64,000 nucleotides of DNA from Saccharina japonica (taxonomy: Eukaryota > Sar > Phaeophyceae > Laminariales > Laminariaceae), in the NCBI GenBank assembly GCA_008828725.1, contig MEHQ01000460.1:251501-315500 (forward strand), written 5' to 3'. This document shows, piece by piece, positions 22,997 to 35,323 of the stretch. Under the pieces are notes generated by a model, which worked only from the letters and a program-made list of their open reading frames with translations, was not told where the DNA came from and made no database searches. The first letter of the stretch is position 1. Each line of letters opens with the position of its first letter. Both the position numbers and the translations under genes were made by a program.

Positions 22997-25900
22997 TACC
23001 GCTACTAAGTACGTACTGGTACTGACAATGCTGCTGGCACTGCTGGTGCTGTTGATATTGCTACTGTTGTTTCTGCTGCTACTCCTGTTGTTGATATTGC
23101 TGCTGTTGGTATTGCTACTGTTGTTGCTGCTGCTGCTGCTACTACTGTTGTTGCAGTTCCTATTGTTGTTGTTGCTGCTACTGCTGCTGTTGTTGGTATT
23201 GCTACTGCTGCTACTGCTGCTGCTACTGCTGCTACTGCTGCTACTGCTGCTACTGCTGTTGTTGATATTGCTACTGCTCCTCCTGCTGCTGCTGCTACTG
23301 CCACCGTGCTTGCAGGCGACGTACCTGTCGCTCTTCCCGAAGAGGGGCCGTGAAAACCTGATCATCGCCGTGCCTTCTGACGGCGGGAACGCCCTGACCA
23401 AAGCGAACCTCGTCAGCGCGCTGGATTTGTTCCACCAGATAAGCGACTTCACCGTCGCTCTCGAGGTCAGAGCTTATTACTTATTGACCCTTGAATTGAA
23501 CTGCTGAAAACATGTTTCCCACACTAATTCCAAGTAATACTTCCCAAAAAAACGGTTTCAGTCACGTGCTACCATAGAGGTAGCACAATTTGGCGGAAAT
23601 ATTTTCTGAATGACGGCGCTCCTTAACCCCTTCAGAACTGAAAAAATAATGTCCCACACTAATTCTAAGTAGTTTGTCCCCAAATTCGGGGGACCAGTTC
23701 TTAAGGGGTTATAACCCAAAATAGTCGGAATTTTATCGTTTTTGTGTTACAAGTATTTTCGTTTTATACTCGAGGCCATGGGGTAGTTCATCGGGTATAT
23801 GTCACGGGTGTTTTACTCCGAAGGCAGTTTTTGACTCATTATTAGTATAGAGCGCCTCAAGTAACCACCCTCAGAAGGCAAAAACATGGTGCACACCTCT
23901 ACCTTAAGGTACCATGCGTCTTCCGTTCAGAACTGGGAAAAAACATCCCACATTAATTCTGAGTAGTTTGTCCCCAAATTCGTGGTCTTAAGGGGTTGGG
24001 TGATAACTAATTTACCCTAAAACTCCTCTTCCTGAGTCCCATACTACAGCACAGGACACCCAATAAAACAACAGGCTAACAAGAAAGCCAGTCAGGCTGA
24101 TATTTATGAAGGAAGATACGAAAATTCGGGAGTCGTTATCTTGAAATCAGTGTGGAAAGCACACCTCTCTCGAATAATAAACCCAGCCTGGACCGGATTT
24201 CCTTTTTCTTATTCGGTATCCTGTGTAGTTGTATTCTAACACCGACCCCTGGGGAATTTTCGGGATGAAGATTGATATTACTACCGTATTCTTTTACGCT
24301 GCCAACGATCATTCAATGTAAGTATTGGATTGGATGAGGCCTCCTGCCCTGGTCGGAGGGCCTCGCCCGGGATAAACTCCGCGCTGAGTGCGCTCTCAGC
24401 GCGGCGCCCATCCCTGGGATTGAAATGAGCGAGCAGAAAAAGACTACTCCTGTAGGGTGGGTGGGAAGATCTGTATTTTTCCTATGCCTATTATCCTCTT
24501 CTCGCCGGAGAATCAGGCTTGGACAAAGTGATCGTCTCCGGCATACAGTCTCTGAGTAATTCGGACCAAATTTGGTTTCATATTTTTGTGCCAAAACTGG
24601 ACTCAGCTGATTGGGTAACGATTTTACCTGGTACAGTGTGGACAATCACCCGTTTCACACCTCGGGCTGGGCACTGACTGACCCGGTCGGTAGCGACTAT
24701 ACTGTCGTCAAAACCAGTCAGCATACTGGATTGCAGCAGTATACTGCTGTCTCTCCTCTCTTAGTCTCTCCTCCCGAAACGTATTTAGTGTGCTTCCTCG
24801 TACTATTAATATATAGTATGGCGTGTTTCTTGGGCGTACGTAATATAAAACCTACTGGTGAATATACGGGCCAGTACTCAATCAGTAGATCACTACTGCC
24901 GGTGGGTTAGTACTGCCAGTACATACTGTCAGTGCCCAGCCCTATGATAATGATTTAGGTCATCTACAGATAGATCACGATCTAAATCATCTACAGATAT
25001 GTCATGATGTAGATCATCTACAGATATATCATGATCTAGATCATCTACAGGTAGATCATAATCTAGATCACCTAGTTCCTCACCTTGTCAATGTGAGGAA
25101 CTGTGCAGGATCTGCATATAGTACAGATCCTACCCATGATTATCGTGCTAGATCATGCAGATTACACGGGTCCCACTCGGCAACACGAACTAGAGCATAC
25201 AGATCATACAGATCATACAAGATCGGGAATAGATCTGCCTTTTGAGGCAATATCTAGATCATCAAGTGGGCATCCATGATCTGTCCGCGAGGCGTGCGAC
25301 GTTTGTTTCAGCCACTTTCGTCCACCGCGCACTTATTCGTCAAATACACGAAATCTATCCTAGACCAACCCTACCGGTTTCCCTACATACTACAGTACAT
25401 TAAATCAAATCTGTGTTTCGTGTATCCGACAGCAGTACGTGCTGAATACAGGAACGACACGTGCGTATACACTTGATCGGAAACTTGTCCCTTTGTTGTC
25501 ATATTCCGTTTTATGTTTGCAGTGTATCATACGGTACCGGTTTCATACTTTATTGTTATAGTATACGTATACGTACATACTGTAGCTGTTTTTCGTGTAT
25601 ATTATACATGACAGCAGTACTGCATGCCAGAACAGTACGTACTGAATCGGAAGTTTGTCTTCCTGTCATATTCCGTTTCTTATTCCGTTTGATGTATGCA
25701 GTATATGTGTGTTGTGTACAGCAGTATAGTGGGGCCTGTATAAGGCACAGCACGAATAGTGCGGCCGCTCGATATAGTGCGGTCAAAACCGGCCGTCATA
25801 AGTCATAACCAGAAAATTGCACTCACATTTGATGAAATGAATAAGGCGGCCACCCGATACAAGGCTGTCAAAACCTCGGTGCACTCGTATATACCGCCTT

Positions 25901-28900
25901 ACACAGGCCCCACTGCCGCACTGAACAAATACGTACTGCTGTACAGGAACTTTTTTTTCAACCTAACACACGGACACCTACATACCTGTCTTTGTTTTTT
26001 TTCTCCTGTGTGGCGCTTCCTTCCTCCCTGTTTGGCTTTCGTCTGCGTCAGGGTCAGGAGTACGAGCTAGCAGACCTCTGCGTGGAATCCGCGGAATTTT
26101 CTGGCACGACGTGTACCGTGGAGAGCGTCTTGGGCAAGTGGGAATACGATTCCGCCCTGCTAGCGGCGGATACGAACGTTCTAGATACGGTGAGCGATCC
26201 ACGCTATACGGGGGGAGGTGATGAGCAAACATGCTTCCAGGTATATAGGAAACCTGTTTTTGTAAAGTGATTTAGGGTCTATTTTAGCGTTACTGTTATG
26301 GCGGATGCGGCCGTTGCTAGTTTTACGGTGAGCGATCCAGGCTACGGTGTGATGAGCAAACATGCCACCGGGGTATACCTGGTATTTTGAGACCCTTTGG
26401 GGGGGGGGGGGGGTATCCTAGCCTTGGTCAACAATGAAACTCTCGTCGGAATCCTGTTCGTGCTTCTTGAAAAACATAAAACTAGGCCATGGACTGGTAG
26501 NGGAACTTTTTTTTCAACCTAACACACGGACACCTACATACCTGTCTTTGTTTTTTTTCTCCTGTGTGGCGCTTCCTTCCTCCCTGTTTGGCTTTCGTCT
26601 GCGTCAGGGTCAGGAGTACGAGCTAGCAGACCTCTGCGTGGAATCCGCGGAATTTTCTGGCACGACGTGTACCGTGGAGAGCGTCTTGGGCAAGTGGGAA
26701 TACGATTCCGCCCTGCTAGCGGCGGATACGAACGTTCTAGATACGGTGAGCGATCCACGCTATACGGGGGGAGGTGATGAGCAAACATGCTTCCAGGTAT
26801 ATAGGAAACCTGTTTTTGTAAAGTGATTTAGGGTCTATTTTAGCGTTACTGTTATGGCGGATGCGGCCGTTGCTAGTTTTACGGTGAGCGATCCAGGCTA
26901 CGGTGTGATGAGCAAACATGCCACCGGGGTATACCTGGTATTTTGAGACCCTTTGGGGGGGGGGGGGTGTGCTTCATTTTGAGACCCTTTTGGAGGGGCG
27001 CGTCACAGCGCACGATAGGGGGGTATGGGGTATGATATTGATAGCACTTTTGGCCTTTTTTTCTGACTGACGAACGTGTTTTTCGTGCTATTTACTGCAG
27101 AGAGGGGGTGTATAGTGTATACGCCCATTTTCACTATATACCGCGTTCAGGGTTTTCTCGGGCGAGTGGCTTTGGTACCTCGCTCACAATGGGACCTGAA
27201 AACAGAAAAACGAATGTTGGCGCAAGCGTAACAAACAATTCCTTGTTGCGGCGCTTATCGCCAAACCAGGTACAAAGTAAAGTTGTCGTGCAGTACGTAG
27301 ACTTGCAGTTGGTTCGGGTAGCCGCTCTCGGCCGGGTTGCTCTGAGCGACTGAAAACAGAGGACCTGAAGGTACCCCCCCCCCGCGCCCCTTATCCTAGC
27401 CTTGGTCAACAATGAAACTCTCGTCGGAATCCTGTTCGTGCTTCTTGAAAAACATAAAACTAGGCCATGGACTGGTAGTACGGAAGACCATAGTAAGTAG
27501 GACCAAATAGTGCTAGTAAAAATAGTAAAATATCTACTGGCAGGTTTTTGTGTATACCGTAGTAGTATAGGACCAAATAGTGCGACAGTAATAAAAATAG
27601 TAAAATATCTAGGTTTTTGTGTCTCAAAAACCTAGATGTTTTAACTATTTTTACTAGCACTATTATTTATTATTTACCATCGTCCCCCGTAAGGCCCCGA
27701 ATTAACAATTAACGAGTATAAAATAAATTCAATTTGGAAAAAAAATCAAATTCAAATTCGCTTTTCATTGGTCAACACACGCACCAGCACCAAATACTAT
27801 GCCCCAAGATTCTATTAATAATCTTTGGTGCTGGTGCGTGTGTTGACCAATGAAAAACCGATTTGATTTTTTGTTTTTTCCAAATTGAATGTTTTCCTTC
27901 TTCGTTAAAACGGGCCCTAATAGTACAAGCATTCGATACTAAAAACCAGGTTTTGGGTGAGGTATTGCCGGTCGGCCCGGTGGTCTAGTAGTTAACCATG
28001 AAGATTGCCAAGGTTAGGGTCAGGGGTTCGAGTCTCCGTATGGAGATTTTTGTTGTCTAATGACACCAGCTGTAGGGCACAATTCGACGAGAGTCGACGG
28101 GGGGAAGAAACTGCTGAAATCTTCTCAAGTGAGCAAGCCTCAAGAGACTTTTTTGTAGGTGCGCCCTCTACCGTAGTCAAGGATGTAATGGATAAGAAGG
28201 CATGTCCAGGAAGGCAAAAACGGGCTCTGTCAAGCGTGGGTACATAGAGCCGAGCGCTCCGCACTAAAACCTACCTAAAGTATGAAAATAGTTTTGGTTT
28301 CAGCCAAGCCCATGTCTTCGGCGAAGTTGCTGGCTAAAATATTAATAATAGTTTTGGTGACAGTCACAAGGCATGCCTTACGCGAAGTTGCTGTTCTTGT
28401 CAAGGGATTGAAAAGTGCTGTCTCCTGACGTGTTTGGCCGTAGCATGCGTCTACCCCTCTTTTTTTTTTGCTTCTTTGCTTTTTCTCATCCCATTTATTA
28501 TCTTCGCACTTCCGTCTTTTTCCCTCCCTATTAATAGTCGTAACTCAGATCCGGGGTCACGAAGTAGGCTCCTCTCCCTCCTCCCCCACTACGGTTCTTG
28601 CCTTGCATTTTTATATAACCGCAACACACACGCTAACGATGATGGCTACTTTGTAGTGCTGCTTGCGTCTCCTTCTGACAGACGCTTCAATAGGAGGCCG
28701 CGCTTGTAGGTTTTGAGGTCGCTATTGTGCCTAGGGTCAGTAGTTAAGAGCATACTTGCATATTTCCTATATGCTCCTTTGCACTGCTGCATGCGTTTTT
28801 CTTATCACGGGGAAGCCTAGTAAATAGGACCTAACATTGTTAATAAAAATAGGTATAACACATTGTAAATAATGGCTCTTGTCCGTACCGCAGGTCACCT

Positions 28901-30777
28901 ATTTACTAGTGCTTACTATGGTCCCCCGAAAGGTTAACAGACGCTTTGATGTAAGGCCGCGCTTGTCGTTTTTCAGGTCGCAATTTTATCAGGTTCCCAA
29001 AAGCGGTTTAACCCATTCAGAACTGAAAAAACCTTATCCCACACTAATTCCAAGTATTTTGTCCCCAAATACGTGGGACCAGTTCTCAATTAAGGGGTTA
29101 CTAGTTAGGAACATCCCTGTATTTGCTGACGGTTTTGCTGCTTTTGATACCGTTGCTGTGCCATCGTGTAAAAACGAAACCGTCCGCCGCCCGAATCGTT
29201 AACCCTAAATTTACTTTGCATCCCCCTATAACCCTCCTCCCCCCTCTCCCCTCCCCTCGGCAGATCAACGCAAACTCGACCGTCACCGAGCTGGAGAAGT
29301 TCCTGGGGGGCATTACGCTGTCGGAGGACGAGACTGAGGTATGTACAGGTTGTTACGGGAGCGACCGTATTAAATAGGGGACCAAATGCTGTTGGTAAGA
29401 ACCGTTTCTTTACTACAAACTAATTTTTGCTTTAACCCATGCAGAACTGAAAAAAAATGTCCCACACTAATTCCAAGTAGTTTGTACCCAAACGTGCGGG
29501 ACCAGTTCTTCAGGGGTTAGGAACCTTCGAACTGTCTTTGATGGGGAAATTGTTGGAAACGACACACCCTTGGGGGAAAAATTCAAAAATGCGCCGTTGG
29601 AGCAGAAGCGTTTTTTTTCGTCCGGATACATTTGACATGGTAGTTGTGTAGTAACCTTAACCCTAAACGTAACCTTAAGGTAGCTTGTGTCCCCCTGTGA
29701 ACATCGTCAGTATTCCAAGCGATGTAAACGAAACCGTGAACGGAGCACTCCACCCCACCCCACCCCATGTAGCGCGCCCCCCTCCCCCCCCCGCCCCCCC
29801 TCCCTCTTTCGACACTGTCGTCTATATATATCATATGCAATAAGTTGTTTGCCTCGCAGTCCATTCTTGGTAGGCTGCAGCTCACGCTTCATGCGACTCG
29901 CCGAGCACCTCAGGGCGTTTCTTCGCGCTTGGTGCAAGCAATATCTGCATGGCTGCCTGGTCCGTGAAAACCCGACGGGCTCCGTCCCGGCATTGTATAT
30001 AGGGGCGCGAGGGTCTATGGTCATAGTATTGAGCTTTTGGTCATGCATGACACGAGTACCCCCCCCCCTCCACCCACCACCCCCCTCCGGCCACAGGCGG
30101 CGAAACAGGAAGGGGATAAGACTAGCAAAAAGTTTCTTTGCAATATATGGAAACAACGTAATGAGCGCCCAAGTGTTGGAGGTGTCTCTATTAGGAGTAG
30201 GAACGGTGCTCCGTCTCGAAAGGGATGCGTGGTCAATGGTCAAATGACTAAGGCAAGCAACAAATGAGCTACGCCCCGCCCCCACCCCCCCCCCTCTCTA
30301 CACCACCCACCCCCTTCCCCCCCCCGCCCCGCTGTGCTGTGATCCCGTGAACTTGGCACGATGATGCTACGGCTAGGTGATCGGCGCGGAAGCTTTGCGG
30401 TTGTTGGTTGTCCTGAAGAACACCGAGGTGGTGGATGGGGGGGAGTACGTGGACCCTATCCCCGACGCATGGGAGGAGGTGTTCATCGACGTCGGCCGGG
30501 TGAGTTGAGGGGAGAGAGAGCCTCCGTTGCCTCTTCGCGCGCGTCTTTTGCCTGCACTACTACTACTATTATTATTATTATGATTATTATTACGATATTA
30601 TTATTATTACGATATTATTATTGTTATTATTATTATTATTATTATTACGATATTATTATTATTATTATTACGATATTATTATTATTATTATTACGATATT
30701 ATTATTGTTATTATTATTATTATTACGATATTATTATTATTATTATTACGATATTATTATTATTATTATTATTACGA

Positions 30778-30834
<57 letters not shown>

Positions 30835-31158
30835 CATCATCATTATTTACGGGGTGGGCTAATGTAGTAAATAGGGGACCTACGGTACACACAAAAACCT
30901 GTATGTTTCCCCATTTTTACTACTAACAATATTTGGTCACCTTTACTACTATTTACTGGGAGGCATAGTGAATAGGACCTATGGTACACACAAAAACCTG
31001 TATGTTTCCCCATTTTTCCCAACAATATTTGGTCACATTTACTATTACTATTTAATGCTACCCCTATCTGTATCCTAATAGAGCTCAAGCGTTTTGTTGC
31101 ACAGTAGTAGTAGTAGTACATAGTCGTACATAGCAGTAGTAGTAGTAGTAGTACTAGC

Positions 31159-31190
<32 letters not shown>

Positions 31191-34099
31191 GCTACGTATG
31201 ATACGTATCACAGCAGTAAAATGTTCTTATTTGTGACAGTAAGCTCGAGCATATGTAGATAAATGAATAACCTTCACGAAAGGGGGAGAAGATAAATGGG
31301 GGGGGGTATAATTAATTAATTTAGCGAAGAGGGGACCTACGGTACACAGAAAAAGCTTTCGATTTCCCTATTTTCACAGACAATATTTGGTCCTGTTTAC
31401 TTTGGTCCCCCGCTATAGTATTTGTGCTGATACTCTGTTCCGGGCGGTGGGTGTACACATGTCGTGCACGGCCGTAGTCTTATGACCATAGGGGGGGGGG
31501 GGGGGGGGGGGGTGTACTCATGTTGTGCACGGCCGTAGTCATATGACCATAGACCCTCGCATCCCTACAATGCCGGGACGGAGCGCGTTGGGTTTTCACC
31601 AACCAGGCAGACATTGCTTGCACCAAGCGCGAAACGCCGTGGGGTATTGGGCGAGTCGCATGGAGGGGGGGGGGGGGGGGGGGGCATAGTTTTCTCTGTC
31701 TCACAGTCTGTGCACCACCGAATTTTGTATCTCTTTAGGATGAAAAAAAACCAGCACGGACAGTAGTGGCGGGTGTACGTACTGGACTGGGTGTCGACGG
31801 ACAGAAAGAGCGGTTCAGTATGAAGATACTACCCACATGCATCCCCGGGCCCCCGGTGGCTTGGTAGGTAGTAGTGTCCTCGTGCGTCTACTAGAATATA
31901 TTTCGTGGGTTCAATTACCACCGAGGGCACATGCTCGTAGGGACTTTTTCTTGCATAAAGACAAGAGTGGCGGAGAGCGCGAGAGCGCGAGAGCACGAGT
32001 TAGCATGCTACGGTAGAGGCGCACCGTGTTTTTGCCTTCTAATGGTGGTCACTTGAGAAGCTCCATACCTTAACCCGAAGACTGATTCTTGAGGAAACGA
32101 AAAGTGATTATAATAGCCGATGCTCCGAGTACCTTGGAGTAAAGTAAGGAGTATTGGAGATACAATAGTTCCAGGTACTTCGTGTACTCGGAGTATTTCG
32201 GGGTTCGATACTCCGGGATACTGATCGTACTCGGAGTATTTCGGACATGAACACTCTCGATACTGCTTGTACTCGGAGTATTTGGGGGTTCGATGCTGCG
32301 GGTACTCTTTGTACTCGCCGTATTTGGGGCTTTAGTACTGCTCATACTCCAAGTACTCCGAGTATTCAGGCCGCCAGTACTCGAAAACTCTAAGTACTCG
32401 GAGTACGAAATGTACTCGATACTCGGAGTATACGGCGTGTAAAGTATATTAGGAGCATCTTTGCATCATTTTTAAGCCTCGGCCGCCATTCCTCCCAGGT
32501 TCTGGGAGCGTGTGACTGGCGTTTATAGCATTTCAAAATTCACAGATGCTCCCCATTACCTGGGAGTAAAGAAAAAACACTTCAGGTACTTGGTGTACTC
32601 GCAGTATTTCGGTGTTCAATACTCTCTCGATACTCGGAGTACTCCGAGTAATTTAGATGTGTGTACTCCGGGTACTGCTTGACTCGAGGATAATTACTGC
32701 TCATACTCCCAGTACTCGGAGTATCTGGGCCTTCAGTACTGCTCATACTCCGAGTACTCCAAGTGTTTAGGACCCCAGCACTATAATACTCTCAGTACTC
32801 GGACACCGAAAAATACTCGGTACTACTCGGGGTATCTCTGAGTATCGAGTATACTCGGAGCATCTCTGGAAGATTTCACAGATTGTCCGAGTACCTTGGA
32901 GTAAAGTCCCGAGTATTGGAGATATATTTCTTCAGGTACTTCGTGTACTCGGAGTATTTCGGGGTTCGATACTCCGGATACTGCTCGTACTCGGAGTATT
33001 TCAGGTATATACACTCTCGATACTGCTTTACTCGGAATATTTCGGGGTCCGATACTGCGGGTTCTCCTTGTACTCCGAGTATTTGGGGCTTCAGTACTGC
33101 TTATACTCCAAGTACTCCGAGTATTCAGGCCATTAGTACTCGTACACTCTTAAGTACTCGGAGTATGAAATGTACTCGATACTCGGAGTATACTCGGAGT
33201 GTGAAGTAAGTTAGGAGCATCTTTGCATCATTTTCAAGACTCGGCTGTCATTCCTCCCAGGTTCTGGGAGAATGTGACTGGCGTTTATAGCATTTAAAAC
33301 GTAACAGATGCTCCCATTACCTCGGAGTATAGTTAGAGTATTTTCGAGAAAAAAGTACTTCAGGTACCTTGTGTACTCGCAGTATTTCGGTGTCCAATAC
33401 TCTCGATAATCGTAGTACTTCGAGTAATTTAGATGTTTTCACTCCGAGGGCTGCTTGTACTCGAGTATAAGTACTGCTCATACTCCCAGTACTCGGAGCA
33501 TGTGGGCCTTCAGTACTGCTCATACTCCAAGTACTCCGAGTATTTAGGCCACCAGTACTCTAATACTCGGAGTACTCGGAGTACGAAAATTACTCGATAC
33601 TCCGAGTATACTCGGAATATCGAGTATACTCGGACAATCTGTGGAAAATTTCACCAAGAATGAAATTCCGACGATTTTGGTTTATAAGGAGCCAGATCAT
33701 TCAGAAACCATTTCAGCCAAGTAACGGTAAACCGTACACCTCTATTGTAGCACGCGTCACCGAAGGATTGGGGGGAAGAAAAACGGAACGGAACGGGGAG
33801 GCTAGTTCTTGCGCAGTCGGATACGTGGATCGAGAATGCCGGTTTCCGATTGGAGACAAAGTCGGGCCTTTTCGATCTCAACTTTTTCGATCGAGCATAA
33901 TCCGATACAAGCATATCCCGTCGAAAAACTCATCCCGTCGAAAAACTCGTGAGGTTTTCACCGGAAACGCGTGGATCGGATTTCTCGATCGAAATTTGTT
34001 TTCAAAGCCCACCGCGTCTCTTTCCAACCCCTCTAAACACACGGCCACACCACACAGCAGCAGCCTCAACACCTCGCCGATGCTGTGTTAACTTCTTTA

Positions 34100-34137
<38 letters not shown>

Positions 34138-35274
34138 AGCGCAGCACCTCCTAGAACCCGCGAGCAGGACACTGAGCAGTTTTCAACGCTCGTTTGTATC
34201 AACGGCCCCAAGGAACAGCACGAACATACTACAAACTCGATCCGACCGATGATAGGGAAGGCGTCCAGACTCACCCCATCAAATTTATGGTGGATCGGAA
34301 ACCGACCTTTTCGATCCTTCCAACCAGACGGCTTAAGAATCAGCCGGAGTTTACTGGACCCAAAAAAAGAGAGAAATTAAATACTTTTATATAGACTTAT
34401 GACTTCTTACAGTAGTTTTATGTAGTACATGCTCCCCCCTGTCCATAATAGGGACTAAAATACAAAAAGGCTGTTCGTACTTTTTGTCGGTTTTTGGTAT
34501 TTTGGTTGATAAGGCGCCCGATCACTCCGACATAATTTCAGCAAAAAGGGCTACGAGCAGGTACCTCTATCGTAGCACGTGTCTGGTGGATAATTTTCTT
34601 TTTTGTTTTAGTTTTAGTACACCCTCGCTGTCTGCCTGGGACTTGAACAAAAAGAGATGGTTCGTATATACATCTGTCGCCGGCCCCCCCCCCCCCCCCC
34701 GCCCCCCCCCCCCCCCCCCCCTTTTTCCCGATTTCACCTTGGATAGACTTGCGTGGATGGCATGGACTGCTTCGTGGAGGCGACGCGATCCCTCAGCGAC
34801 GAGTTCGGCAACGCCATCTCCGGGGACATCTCGCTCATCTCCGGCTCGTACCTCATCATCCTCCTCTACACCGTCATCAACCTATCCGGAAGGCCTCTGC
34901 TCAAGTCCAGGATCCTCCTCTCGCTGGGTGCTATTTTGGTGAGGGGCGCGTTGATTGGTGCGTTTTTGTTTCGGCGAGGGGGGGGGGGGGGCGTACTCAT
35001 TTGTTGCTTGCCTTAGTCATTTGACCATTGACCACGCATCCCTTTCGAGACGGAGCACGGGGGGGGGGGGGGGGGGGGGGGGGGTACTTCATTGACATGC
35101 ATGGCCGCAGTCGTATTACCATAGACCCTGGCATCCCTACAATGCCGGGACGGAGCATGTCGGGTTTTCATCGACCAGGCGGACATTACTTGCACCAAAC
35201 GCGAAGCGCCGTGAGGTATTGGGCGAGTCGCATAGAGGGTGAGCTGCATCCTACTGAAATAACCACTTGTGAGG

Positions 35275-35323
<49 letters not shown>

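Larger units (their letters stand above)
25946..26413. repeat. Left member of a 466-bp repeat (probable contig overlap)
   Basis: Matches 26502-26967 with a constant offset of 556 and no difference that I noticed apart from the length of the terminal poly-G. It contains exon 3. The following 87 bases (26414-26500) equal 27392-27478. The single N at 26501 lies at the junction. This fits two overlapping contigs or two haplotypes joined in tandem better than a real duplication. Confidence 0.85.

Noticed and set aside
26608..26745. A true second exon 3
   Set aside because: Appears identical including intron flanks, with an N and contig-overlap pattern; a genuine old duplication would have diverged like the other fossils.
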